A stretch of 52,399 nucleotides of DNA from Chloroherpetonaceae bacterium (GTDB taxonomy: Bacteria; Bacteroidota; Chlorobiia; Chlorobiales; Thermochlorobacteraceae), in NCBI GenBank assembly GCA_025055975.1, contig JANWWM010000050.1:1-52399 (forward strand). Direction: 5' to 3'. This document shows, piece after piece, positions 16,490 to 24,835 of the stretch; the stretch's first letter is position 1; each line of letters begins with the position of its first letter. The notes under the pieces were generated by a model. It was given only the letters and a program-made list of their open reading frames with translations. It was not told the DNA's origin and did no database searches. The position numbers and the translations under genes were made by a program.

Positions 16490-16984
16490 TTAGCTTTTGA
16501 AAATTTCGTCGAGATTGACGGCGACGTTCGTCGCGGGGTCGCGCAGTTCGCCCCTCGTAAAAACCTGCGGCTCTTGATCGAGCAAGAATAGAGCGATGAT
16601 TTTGATGAACGGCTGAACGAGCCAAACCGACTTGACCCCTGCCGCAAAGTAGCGTTGGAGTCTTTCGTCGAAGTTCTCCATTCCTTGCGTGCCCGAAAGG
16701 ATTTCAATCACGGTGAGTGGCGTTTCCGAAACGCGCTTCTCGTCGCGCTGAAAGTTGATGCGGCGCTTTTTGAAAACGACGATGTCGGGCGTGGCTTTGG
16801 GCTTGAGGTCGAGCGTGATTTCGCTTCCAATCGTGAAGTCTTCGTAGCGAGCGAGCGCGACGAGAATCTTGGCTTGCGTGATTGCGGGAATGAAGCTGGG
16901 CATGGGTTTTCCGCGTTCAAGTTCGTAGTCGGAGATTTCTTTCTCGGCATGCTTCTCGACCTCGATTGATTCTTCGGTTTCCAT
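16490..16984 (-). CDS. Uma2 family protein (DUF820), possibly catalytically impaired
   Basis: A 164-residue, short Uma2-type protein. It has the family landmarks GSEITLDLKPKATPDIVVF (Asp67) and LTVIEILSGTQ (Glu94), followed by ERLQRYFAAGVKSVWLVQP. The Lys expected in the helix after Glu94 is not evident; that helix reads ENFDERLQRYF. The active site may therefore be incomplete. The family's usual N-terminal block is also short. AGGAGG lies 6 bases before the ATG, a strong ribosome binding site. Confidence 0.75.
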   Translation of the reverse strand: METEESIEVEKHAEKEISDYELERGKPMPSFIPAITQAKILVALARYEDFTIGSEITLDLKPKATPDIVVFKKRRINFQRDEKRVSETPLTVIEILSGTQGMENFDERLQRYFAAGVKSVWLVQPFIKIIALFLLDQEPQVFTRGELRDPATNVAVNLDEIFKS

Positions 16985-17025
16985 CGTTGCCTCCTGCGGA
17001 TTGGGTTGCGGAATGTCGGTTAGGC

Positions 17026-17080
17026 TTCGTCTGAGCGAAGCAATCTCGCGTCGGGAGCGAGCATCGAGATTGCTTCGTCG
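17026..17080. repeat. Dispersed palindromic repeat, perfect 12-bp stem
   Basis: GAAGCAATCTCG at 17037-17048 is perfectly inverted at 17065-17076, with a 16-base loop, and is preceded by the repeat-family core TCTGAGCGAAGC (17030-17041). It lies between rpsO and the Uma2 gene, where it would sit at the 3' end of rpsO mRNA. There is no T run on the minus strand, so it is not a standard intrinsic terminator. Confidence 0.7.
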
Positions 17081-17127
17081 TCGCGTCGCAAGGAGCGAAT
17101 GTCGGCGCGAGTTTTCAAAGGACGCGC

Positions 17128-17397
17128 TTACTTGCGAATGTCGAGTTCGGCGATGATTTTGCGATAGCGCTCAATGTCGGTTTTGACGAGATAGTTCAGC
17201 AACCGTTTGCGCTTGCCGACGAGTTTGAGCAACCCATAGCGCGTGTGATTGTCTTTCACGTGAGTTTTCAAGTGCTCCGTGAGGTGATTGATGCGCGCCG
17301 TGAGCAAAGCGATTTGCGTTTCGGGTCGTCCCGTATCGACGGGCGACGCGCCAAATTTTTTGATGAGTTCCGCTTTTTGTTCTTTGGTTACGGGCAT
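17128..17397 (-). CDS. rpsO: 30S ribosomal protein uS15
   Basis: An 89-residue protein with the complete S15 sequence: [54 protein letters not shown] and the basic C-terminus. It binds 16S rRNA early in 30S platform assembly. It is the last gene of the rimP-nusA-infB-rbfA-truB-ribF-rpsO order. The 93-base leader from ribF has no clear Shine-Dalgarno; S15 in other bacteria represses its own translation through such leaders, but I see no defined structure here. Confidence 0.97.
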   Translation of the reverse strand: MPVTKEQKAELIKKFGASPVDTGRPETQIALLTARINHLTEHLKTHVKDNHTRYGLLKLVGKRKRLLNYLVKTDIERYRKIIAELDIRK

Positions 17398-17490
17398 TTG
17401 CGTTTGTAGGTTGTTGGTTGAAAAGACGAATTGTTATCGCAAAACTTTTCTCCGTCTTCTTTTGCGAGCGCTTCAAGTTCCGCTCCATTC

Positions 17491-18468
17491 TCACGCGAGG
17501 CTAAACTCCGAAGCCACTTGCAGAGCCGCTTGCCTATCGCGTTCCAATTGCGCTTTCAGCTCCGCCAAATTGGCGAACTTTCGCTCGTCGCGCAACCGCG
17601 CAAGGAAATGAATCGCAAGGCGTTTGCCGTATAGCTCGCCGTCGAAATCCAACAAGTGAACTTCGAGCGAAAGCCTGTCGTCTTCTCGCACGGTTGGGCG
17701 AAAGCCGATGTTCATCATCGCGCGAAAACGCTTGCCGTCGACTTCGACCTCAACGGCATACACGCCGCGTTTCGGAATCAATTTTTCGCTGGGCGGCAAG
17801 AGATTAGCGGTCGGAAAACCTATTAAGCGTCCGCGCTTTTCGCCTTCGATGACGAGCGCCGAAAGTTGATAGGGCGCGCCGAGCAATTTGTTGGCTTGTC
17901 CGATTTCTCCCGCCTCCAACGCGCGCCGAATCGCCGTGCTGGAAAGATGATGCTCATCGACCTTTTGTTCGGGAATGCGTCTTACGGAGAACCCGTGCTT
18001 TTCGGCAAGGCGCAAAAGCGTCTCAAACGAGCCGCCGCGATTTTTGCCGAACATGTGGTCGTAGCCCACGACGATTTCCGCAAGTCCGATGCGCCCGACC
18101 AAAAAGTCCTCGACGAAAACGTCGGCGGGCGTTTCCGAAAACTCCTTCGTGAAGCGAATCACCACGACGCAATCGATGCCGAGCGATTCCATCACGACGA
18201 GCTTTTCGTCGAGCGTCGAGAGCAATCGAATCGACTTCCCGTTGTCTTTCCCCAACACGAGACGTGGATGCGGCTCGAAGGTGATGACGAGACTTCGAAG
18301 CCCTTTGGCTTTCGCCTCGCTAACGAGCGTCGAGAGAATGGCGCGATGCCCCAGATGCACGCCATCGTAAGAGCCAATCGTAACCGCCGACGGCTTGCGT
18401 TCAAAGGGCGTTGCGTCGCTCGCGTCCAGTTGCGAAAGAACGCCGTCGCTGAACAGATGCTTCCGCAT
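17491..18468 (-). CDS. ribF: Bifunctional riboflavin kinase/FAD synthetase
   Basis: A 325-residue enzyme converting riboflavin to FMN and then FAD. The N-terminal adenylyltransferase domain has the nucleotidyltransferase motif GSYDGVHLGH at 32-41 and a GYDHMFGKNRGGSF loop. The C-terminal kinase domain starts with RGRLIGFPTANL and includes RGVYAVEVEVDGKRF, MNIGFRPT and LEVHLLDFDGELYGK. The ATG at 18468 shares a base with the truB stop (TAATG), giving translational coupling. Length is standard. Confidence 0.95.
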   Translation of the reverse strand: MRKHLFSDGVLSQLDASDATPFERKPSAVTIGSYDGVHLGHRAILSTLVSEAKAKGLRSLVITFEPHPRLVLGKDNGKSIRLLSTLDEKLVVMESLGIDCVVVIRFTKEFSETPADVFVEDFLVGRIGLAEIVVGYDHMFGKNRGGSFETLLRLAEKHGFSVRRIPEQKVDEHHLSSTAIRRALEAGEIGQANKLLGAPYQLSALVIEGEKRGRLIGFPTANLLPPSEKLIPKRGVYAVEVEVDGKRFRAMMNIGFRPTVREDDRLSLEVHLLDFDGELYGKRLAIHFLARLRDERKFANLAELKAQLERDRQAALQVASEFSLA

Positions 18469-19151
18469 TATGCTACAAACTCACGAGTTCGGATAAGTTC
18501 CAAAGCGGCTTCGACGCTCAAAGCGTCCTCGACTTTGTAGATGCCGACGCGCGTCCGACGAAGCGATTTTAGGTATCCGCCCACGCCGAGCCTCGCGCCG
18601 AAATCGTTGGCGATGGCGCGAATATACGCCCCTTTCGAGACCACGATGCGAAAAGCGACGATGGGCAGAGCGATGGACGTCAGTTCGAACTCAAACACTT
18701 CGATGGGTTTGGGTTTGCGCTCGACTTCTTTGCCTAGACGCGCCAGTTCGTAGAGCCGTTTGCCGTGATGCCAAGTCGCCGAGTGCATCGGCGGCAGTTG
18801 CCATTGCTTGCCCAGAAACGCCCGCGCCGTCTCTTCAAGATTCGCTTGCGTCAGATGCGAAACGTCGCGGAGATTTTCTTCTTCGGTTTCCGCGTCGAAA
18901 CTGCGCGTCGTCGCGCCCAGTTTGATTTCGCCGACATACTCCTTGTCCAACGCTTCCAAGAACGGAATCTCTTTGGTCTTTTTGCCGACGGCGACGAGAA
19001 GCAATCCCGTGGCTTTCGGGTCGAGCGTGCCCGCGTGTCCGACTTTGCACTTCTTGCCGATTTTCTTGGAGTAGGCGTTGCGAAGTTTGGCGACCACGTC
19101 AAACGACGTCCAATCCATCGGCTTGTCGATGAGGCAAAGTTCGTCAAGCAT
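18468..19151 (-). CDS. truB: tRNA pseudouridine(55) synthase TruB
   Basis: A 227-residue enzyme that makes pseudouridine 55 in the tRNA T-arm. It opens with LCLIDKPMDWTSFDVVAKLR; the catalytic Asp44 is in HAGTLDPKATGLL. Other conserved blocks are LDKEYVGEIKLGATT, QLPPMHSATWHHGKRLYELAR and SKGAYIRAIANDFG. It ends soon after the last catalytic block and lacks the C-terminal PUA-like domain, as in shorter TruB forms. The start overlaps rbfA by 8 bases. Confidence 0.95.
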   Translation of the reverse strand: MLDELCLIDKPMDWTSFDVVAKLRNAYSKKIGKKCKVGHAGTLDPKATGLLLVAVGKKTKEIPFLEALDKEYVGEIKLGATTRSFDAETEEENLRDVSHLTQANLEETARAFLGKQWQLPPMHSATWHHGKRLYELARLGKEVERKPKPIEVFEFELTSIALPIVAFRIVVSKGAYIRAIANDFGARLGVGGYLKSLRRTRVGIYKVEDALSVEAALELIRTREFVA

Positions 19152-19518
19152 TCGGACGTGGTTCGGCGTTGCTGGATTGCGCCTTGGCTTGTCGCAAGAG
19201 TTCGTCGATGCGCGCCGCTTTTTCGGCGACGTCGTCGAGATAAAATTCCAGTTCGGGCATTTGCCGAAACTGATTGCGAATTTTGCTCGATAGCTCTTTG
19301 CGAAAAAATTTCGTTTCCTTTCTCACGTGCCCCAAGACCGATTGCGCCAATTCCTTCGCGCCGAGAACGGAGAGATAGACGCGAGCGAGGCTCAAATCGG
19401 GCGTAACTTTGACGGCGACGATGGTCGTCAGCGCGCCGTTGCGCGGCAGTTCCTTTTGAAAGATGTTTCCCAACTCGCGCTGAATCAGCTCGGCGACGCG
19501 CTCGGTGCGTATTGACAT
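19144..19518 (-). CDS. rbfA: 30S ribosome-binding factor RbfA
   Basis: A 124-residue KH-fold factor that matures the 16S rRNA 5' end. It has RTERVAELIQRELGNIFQKE, VTPDLSLARVYLSVLG, and the C-terminal MPELEFYLDDVAEKAARIDEL motif. The ATG at 19518 is preceded by GAGAGGGGG. It starts 22 bases after infB and overlaps truB by 8 bases. Confidence 0.95.
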   Translation of the reverse strand: MSIRTERVAELIQRELGNIFQKELPRNGALTTIVAVKVTPDLSLARVYLSVLGAKELAQSVLGHVRKETKFFRKELSSKIRNQFRQMPELEFYLDDVAEKAARIDELLRQAKAQSSNAEPRPNA

Positions 19519-19540
19519 AGCCCCCTCTCGTTTGAAAACG

Positions 19541-22510
19541 TTATGATTCGGCGACCAACTTGCGCTTGGTCTCGACCATTTGATAGGCTTCGATCATATC
19601 GCCGACTTTGATGTCGTCGTAGCCTTGCAGGCTCAAGCCGCACTCGTAGCCCGCCTCGACTTCCTTGACGTCGTCTTTGAAGCGTTTGAGCGAAGCAAGC
19701 TCCCCATCGTAGATTTGAATGCCGTCGCGGAGCAAGCGCACTTTGGAATCGCGGCGCAACGTGCCCTCGAGCACCATGCATCCCGCGATGTTGCCGACTT
19801 TGGAAATGCGGAAGACCTCGCGGATTTCGACAAGGGCGGTAACTTCCTCGACGAATTCGGGCGAGAGCATTCCTTCGAGCGCGTCTTTGATTTCTTCGAG
19901 CGCGTGATAGATGACGGTGTAGTAGCGAATGTCGATTTGCTCGCGCTCGGCGAGTTTTTTGGCGTTGAGGTTTGGGCGCGCTCGGAAGCCAATGATGATG
20001 GCGTCGGAGGCGGCAGCCAGCAGCACGTCGCTCTCGGTGATTTGTCCAACGCCTTTGTGAATGATCTCGACCTTGACTTCGCTCGTTTGAATTTTCATCA
20101 AGCCGTCGGCGAGCGCTTCGATCGAGCCAGCCACGTCGGCTTTGATGATGACGCGCAGTTCTTTGACTCCGCCTTCTTGGGCTTGTTTGGAGATGTCGTT
20201 GAGGCGGACGCGGCTCTTGTGTCGGAACTCTTGTTCGCGGCGAATGAGCTGTCGGCGTTGCGCGATGTCGCGCGCGTCTTTGTCGCTTGGGGTTACGGCG
20301 AAAATGTCGCCCGCTTCGGGCAGGGCTTCAAAGCCCAAGACGCGCACGGGTTGCGACGGATACGCCACTTCCAATCGACGACCGCGCTCGTCGAGCATCG
20401 CTCGGACTCTGCCTGCGGAAATGCCGCACACGAAGGGCGCGCCAACTTTGAGCAAACCCTCTTGCACGAGCACCGTGGCGACGATGCCCTTGCCCTTGTC
20501 CAACTCGGATTCAATCACCACGCCTTTGGGCAGTTTGTCGGGGTGATAATTCGCCTTCAAATCCATCAGTTCGGCTTGCGCCAAGACTTTGTCGAGCAGT
20601 TCGCGCACGCCGATGCCTTTTTTGGCGGAGATTTCTTGGCATTGCACGTCGCCGCCCCATTCCTCGACCGTTACGCCCACTTCGGCAAGTTGGCTTCGGA
20701 TTTTGTCGGGATTGGCTTCGGGCTTGTCGATTTTGTTGATGGCGACGACGATGGGCACGTTGGCGGCTTTGGCGTGATTGATGGCTTCAATGGTCTGCGG
20801 CATCACGCTATCGTCAGCGGCGACGACGAGAATGACGATGTCGGTAACTTCCGCGCCGCGCGCGCGCATCGCCGTGAAGGCTTCGTGCCCCGGCGTGTCG
20901 AGAAAGGTGATTTGCTGACCGTTCTCGAGCGTAACCTCGTAAGCGCCGATGTGTTGAGTGATGCCGCCCGCTTCGCCCGCAACAACATTGCTCTGGCGAA
21001 TGTAATCCAAGAGCGACGTTTTGCCGTGGTCGACATGTCCCATAATCGTAACGACGGGCGGTCGCGTCCTCAACTCTTCGGGCGCGTCTTCGTCATCCTC
21101 GAAAGCGTCGGTTATCTCGTGTTCGGAGATGAACTGAATTTCTTTGTCGAATTCCAACGCCAACAGTTCGAGCGTCTCTCTATCCAAGCGTTGATTGATG
21201 GTGATGAACTTGCCCATCTTGAAGCACTTGGCGATGACGTCTTTTGGCGCGACTCCGATGAGGTCGGCGAATTCGTGCGTGGAAGTGAACTCCGTGAGTT
21301 TGATGATTTTGCTTTCGGCGGCGCGTTGTTGTTCTTCTTGTTCTTTTCGTTCTTCGCGCTCGCGCTTGCGCAATTTGCGGAACTTGGAGCGCGCGCTCGT
21401 TTCGCTCGAATCGTCCATGTCCATAATCGTTTGGCGAATGTTGCGCTCCAGCGTCCTCTCGTCAATGTCGAACTTCTTTTTCTTCTTGGCGTTTTTGTCT
21501 TCGGCGTGTTTTGCCAGTCGCTCTTCGCGGGGCGTGGGTTTTTGCGAAGGCGGCGGCGCGTCGGTCGAGAAGGTCGCGCCCACCACGCTCTTGGGCGCGC
21601 TCGGTTTGGGCGGCGGCGCGGGTTGCGCTTTGGCTTGCGGCGCTTTGTCGGGCGTGGCGGGTTGCGCGATGTTGATGTTCATGTCCTTGGCTTGTTGCCC
21701 GAAACTCTTTTTGCGCTTGCGCTTCTTTTTGACCACCTCGATTTCGCCCAAGACCTTCAAGCCGCCTCTGTTTTCGGACGCGCCGTATCGAGCGGCGATG
21801 TCGGCTTGCTCCTGACGAATTTGGCGTTGCAATTCCGTCTCTTGCTCGACGGGCGACGTCGCTGGCGCGAGTTCGAGCGAATCGTCCGCGTCGTCGTCTT
21901 CGGGTTCAGCCGCTTCAAGCGGTTGAGTTTCCGCTGACGGCGCTTCCGCTGACGGCGCGACTTCAGCGCTCGGCGTTTCGCTGGGAGCGACTTCCACGGG
22001 AGCAAGTTCAGGCGTTGGGATTTCGGCGACAGGCGCGCTTTCCGCGACAGACGCGGGTTGCGGTTCTGGCGCGGGAGTCGCCGCGAGCGTCTCGACGACG
22101 CTTTCAACGACGGGTTGAGGTTGCGTTTCAATGCGCGTCTCTTTTGGCGCGTCGGACGCGGCGACCGACGACGCAGGCTCCGCTACGGGCGAAAGTTTGG
22201 GCGCGACGACTTCCGCGACCGTCGCAGGCTTGGGCTTTGGCGCGACAGGCTTCGAATCGAGCGCCTTGGCGGAAACCGTCGCTATGCCTTTGCGCTTTTT
22301 TTCCTCTTGCGCTTTCTTCTTGCGGAGCGATTCGCTTTCCGCCTTCTCGGCGTTGTATTGCTCATAAACGAGCGCGCATGTCGACGCGTCCACCTTTGAG
22401 CTTGGGGAAGCGACCTTAATATCTTTTGAGCGGAGAAACTCGATGATCTCTTGCGCGCTGACTCGCAATTCTTCCGCCAGATCAACGATTTTCTTTTTTT
22501 CTTCCGACAT
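19541..22510 (-). CDS. infB: Translation initiation factor IF-2
   Basis: A 989-residue GTPase that brings initiator tRNA to the 30S subunit. Residues 1-~55 form an IF2N-type helical domain ([20 protein letters not shown]). A ~370-residue low-complexity region rich in Ala, Pro, Val and Glu follows, then a second IF2N domain (~400-460). The G domain has GHVDHGKT at ~486-493, DTPGHEAF near 537 and NKID near 592; domains II to IV complete the C-terminus. The long N-terminal linker explains the large size. GGGAGG is 11 bases before the ATG. It lies between nusA and rbfA as usual. Confidence 0.97.
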   Translation of the reverse strand: MSEEKKKIVDLAEELRVSAQEIIEFLRSKDIKVASPSSKVDASTCALVYEQYNAEKAESESLRKKKAQEEKKRKGIATVSAKALDSKPVAPKPKPATVAEVVAPKLSPVAEPASSVAASDAPKETRIETQPQPVVESVVETLAATPAPEPQPASVAESAPVAEIPTPELAPVEVAPSETPSAEVAPSAEAPSAETQPLEAAEPEDDDADDSLELAPATSPVEQETELQRQIRQEQADIAARYGASENRGGLKVLGEIEVVKKKRKRKKSFGQQAKDMNINIAQPATPDKAPQAKAQPAPPPKPSAPKSVVGATFSTDAPPPSQKPTPREERLAKHAEDKNAKKKKKFDIDERTLERNIRQTIMDMDDSSETSARSKFRKLRKREREERKEQEEQQRAAESKIIKLTEFTSTHEFADLIGVAPKDVIAKCFKMGKFITINQRLDRETLELLALEFDKEIQFISEHEITDAFEDDEDAPEELRTRPPVVTIMGHVDHGKTSLLDYIRQSNVVAGEAGGITQHIGAYEVTLENGQQITFLDTPGHEAFTAMRARGAEVTDIVILVVAADDSVMPQTIEAINHAKAANVPIVVAINKIDKPEANPDKIRSQLAEVGVTVEEWGGDVQCQEISAKKGIGVRELLDKVLAQAELMDLKANYHPDKLPKGVVIESELDKGKGIVATVLVQEGLLKVGAPFVCGISAGRVRAMLDERGRRLEVAYPSQPVRVLGFEALPEAGDIFAVTPSDKDARDIAQRRQLIRREQEFRHKSRVRLNDISKQAQEGGVKELRVIIKADVAGSIEALADGLMKIQTSEVKVEIIHKGVGQITESDVLLAAASDAIIIGFRARPNLNAKKLAEREQIDIRYYTVIYHALEEIKDALEGMLSPEFVEEVTALVEIREVFRISKVGNIAGCMVLEGTLRRDSKVRLLRDGIQIYDGELASLKRFKDDVKEVEAGYECGLSLQGYDDIKVGDMIEAYQMVETKRKLVAES

Positions 22511-22579
22511 CTTTGCCTTTTCCTCCCGTCGCGTTAGGCGGCGAGCGCCGCCGTTTTGGGTTTAACTCGTTGAGCGCGT

Positions 22580-24118
22580 TCAGCCTTGCGCGCTGGTCGT
22601 CGGTTCGGATTCGACCGCGTTTTCGCTCGGAGCCTCGTCGTGTTCAGCCTCCGCGTGATATTCGGCTTGAACGGTTTTGTAGATGTTCTCGGCGATTTTG
22701 CGCCAATGCTTGCGCTCGTCTTCGGTCATCGTTTTGACGAAGGGTTTTGATTTCTTGCCGTCTTTGCCGCTCTCGAAGAAGTCGGAGCGAATCGAGGGCG
22801 TGATGAGCGCGCTTTCGACCGCGTCGATGCCCGCGTCGAGAATTTTTTTCGCCGTGTCCAAGCCCCGATCGAGCAGTTGATAAATCATATCGTCGCCGAA
22901 TTCTTCGCGGAACGCGATGATGTCGATGTCGTTGGGGTCGGCGGTCTTGTCGATTTCGCGGTAGATTTCAATCTCGAAGCCCGTGAGTTTTTCGGCAAGG
23001 TGAATGTTGTTGCCGTTTTTGCCGATGGCGTATTTGATCTGGTCGGGCTTGAGCATCACGCGAGCCTTTCTGTTTTTGAAGTCCACGAAAACGCTCATCG
23101 GGTCGATTTTCGCGGGTTGAAGGGCGCGCACGATGTAGATTTGCGGCTCGTCGCTATACGAGACGACGTCGATGTTCTCGTTGTTGAGTTCCTTGACGAT
23201 GCTTTGAATGCGCTTGCCTTTGTGCCCGACGCATGCGCCGACGGGGTCGATGCGACTGCTGGTGGATTCGACGGCGACTTTGGCGCGCTCGCCCGGCACG
23301 CGCGCGATGCCTTTGATGATGACCAGCCCCTCGTTGATTTCCGTCACTTCGCTCTCGAAGAGTTTGCGCAGGAAATTGTCGTCGGTGCGCGAGACGATGA
23401 CGCGCATCGGTCCGTCTTCGCGTTCTTTCTCGACTTCCGTGCCGTCGGGCAGTTTGACCTTCACCTTTTCGCGCTCGACGCGCTTGATGTAAAGCTTCAT
23501 TCGCGGCGTTTTGCGCGGATTGTCTTTCGGCATCTTTTCCGAGTTCGGCAAGATCAATTCCACCTTTTGATTCTTGCTCGTGTTGTAGATGAAAATCGTC
23601 TCTTTGGCGCGAATTTGATACAGTTCCGCCGTCACGATTTCGCCGACGCGCTCCATGCATTCCTCGTAGAGCGAAAGCCGCTCCGCGTCGCGCACCTTCT
23701 TCTGAACCGCTTGCTTGATGATTTGAATCGACTTGCGCGAGAGAACGTTCTCGAGCGGAATCGGTCCTTCCTCGTAGTATTCGCCCAACTCCAACGATTC
23801 GTCGATTTGCTTCGCCGTTTTCAGATCGATCTCGATCGTCGGAATGTCGACCTCCTCGACGATTTTTTTCTTGATATAGACTTCAAAGTCGCCGCGCGTG
23901 GGGTTGATGATGATGCTCGCGTCGACTTCGGGATCGTAATCCTTGCGGAGTTGCTTCAAAATGACGTCTTTGAGCAGGTCGCCAAGCTCGTCTTTGACCT
24001 GCTTGCCGTCGGCTTTCTTTTCGCGCAAGCGTTCCGACTCCTCAATCGAGTTGAAGGCTTCGACCAATTGGCTTTTGCGATTGTCTTGAGCCGATTCCGT
24101 GATTTTGCGTTTTGGCAT
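22580..24118 (-). CDS. nusA: Transcription termination/antitermination protein NusA
   Basis: A 512-residue RNA-polymerase-binding factor that controls pausing, termination and antitermination. It has the N-terminal domain (MPKRKITESAQDNRKSQLVE, QLRKDYDPEVDASIIINPTRG), an S1 domain (~135-210), and two KH domains with GxxG loops GHKG and GKNG in RIDPVGACVGHKGKRIQS and IKYAIGKNGNNIHLAEKL. The C-terminal ~100 residues are charged and unlike the paired acidic repeats of E. coli NusA. It is preceded by rimP (43-base gap) and a leader with an intrinsic terminator, which NusA itself could influence. Confidence 0.96.
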   Translation of the reverse strand: MPKRKITESAQDNRKSQLVEAFNSIEESERLREKKADGKQVKDELGDLLKDVILKQLRKDYDPEVDASIIINPTRGDFEVYIKKKIVEEVDIPTIEIDLKTAKQIDESLELGEYYEEGPIPLENVLSRKSIQIIKQAVQKKVRDAERLSLYEECMERVGEIVTAELYQIRAKETIFIYNTSKNQKVELILPNSEKMPKDNPRKTPRMKLYIKRVEREKVKVKLPDGTEVEKEREDGPMRVIVSRTDDNFLRKLFESEVTEINEGLVIIKGIARVPGERAKVAVESTSSRIDPVGACVGHKGKRIQSIVKELNNENIDVVSYSDEPQIYIVRALQPAKIDPMSVFVDFKNRKARVMLKPDQIKYAIGKNGNNIHLAEKLTGFEIEIYREIDKTADPNDIDIIAFREEFGDDMIYQLLDRGLDTAKKILDAGIDAVESALITPSIRSDFFESGKDGKKSKPFVKTMTEDERKHWRKIAENIYKTVQAEYHAEAEHDEAPSENAVESEPTTSAQG

Positions 24119-24161
24119 GGTCTAAAAGGTTTCGGATTGCCAGGTCATCGTGAATGCTGAT

Positions 24162-24701
24162 TCAAAACTCCGCCTCCACTATCGCCTCCACGAGTTGCGC
24201 GACGGAAAGCGTCAAAAGCTCCGCGCTTTTTTTCTTGCCTTTTTTGGCGACCGACACGTCGAGCGTGAGTTCCAGCGGGTCGTTTCCCGACACGCTCGTC
24301 AATCTGCCCTTGACGGCTCGAAGCCCATTGTCCGAATCCTTATACTTGACGCGCAACAGCCGCCCGACGTTTTTGCGAAACTGTCGCGCCAATTTCAGCG
24401 GTCTTGAAAGCCCTGGCGAAGAGACTTCAAGCCGCAGGCGATTCGGCAAAAGGCGTTGCAAATCGGGCTTCGCGTCGATGTCCTCGCTCAACGAGCGATT
24501 GAGTTGCGCGCACTCCTCGACCGTTACGCCCTTGTCCGTATCGACATAGACCTCGAGATGATCCGAGCCGTTGACGTTTCGGAAAACGAGCTCGACGAGA
24601 TACATCTCGCTCTCGCGCGAATGGGCTCGTTCCGCGTTGCGCCGCTCGATTGTTTCGAGAACCCACGAGCGCAGTTGCTCGATTTGCTCCGCTGGCGACA
24701 A
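24162..24701 (-). CDS. rimP: Ribosome maturation factor RimP
   Basis: A 179-residue protein needed for 30S maturation. The family blocks are seen: LVELVFRNVNGSDHLEVYVD, GVTVEECAQLNRSLSEDIDA, and RLEVSSPGLSRPLK with the diagnostic SSPGL. The C-terminal SH3-like part includes GRLTSVSGNDPLELTLDV. The start is uncertain: no ATG is in frame, and the frame stays open up to a TTG at 24746 that touches the T tract of the upstream terminator. I chose TTG at 24701, just before SPAEQIEQL, which matches the family N-terminus; TTG at 24707 is also possible. Confidence 0.85.
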   Translation of the reverse strand: MSPAEQIEQLRSWVLETIERRNAERAHSRESEMYLVELVFRNVNGSDHLEVYVDTDKGVTVEECAQLNRSLSEDIDAKPDLQRLLPNRLRLEVSSPGLSRPLKLARQFRKNVGRLLRVKYKDSDNGLRAVKGRLTSVSGNDPLELTLDVSVAKKGKKKSAELLTLSVAQLVEAIVEAEF

Positions 24702-24744
24702 GGTCAAAGGCAAACAAGTTAAGACGCTCCAATCCGCAAGCAAC

Positions 24745-24770
24745 AAAAAAAGTGGGAATTTCGTCCCACT
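24745..24770 (-). terminator. Intrinsic terminator between the GT4 gene and rimP, possible attenuator
   Basis: On the minus strand, AGTGGGA (24770-24764) pairs perfectly with TCCCACT (24757-24751) around a 6-base loop, followed immediately by six more T (24750-24745). The stem can extend with A-T pairs from the four A before it. It can end the GT4 transcript, but it also lies downstream of the rimP promoter at 24803-24834, so rimP-nusA transcripts from that promoter must read through it. Confidence 0.88.
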
Positions 24771-24802
24771 TTTTCAGAATGGAGCTTCGATTAACTGCGG
24801 CG

Positions 24803-24834
24803 CAAATATAAACGTTTCGCTCGCAAAAGCCAAA
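24803..24834 (-). promoter_or_regulatory. Consensus Bacteroidota-type promoter for the rimP-nusA-infB operon
   Basis: On the minus strand: TTTG (24834-24831), exactly 20 bases, then TATATTTG (24810-24803). This is a full match to the Bacteroidota TTTG-N20-TAnnTTTG promoter. It overlaps the last codons and just passes the stop of the GT4 gene (24836). Transcription would start near 24796, about 25 bases before the terminator hairpin. Confidence 0.6.
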
Positions 24835-24835
24835 A

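Noticed and set aside
19580-21937. Long open frame of 785 codons on the + strand
   Set aside because: It is fully antisense to infB, which has complete IF-2 motifs. The codon pattern of this GC-rich DNA keeps the opposite frame open.
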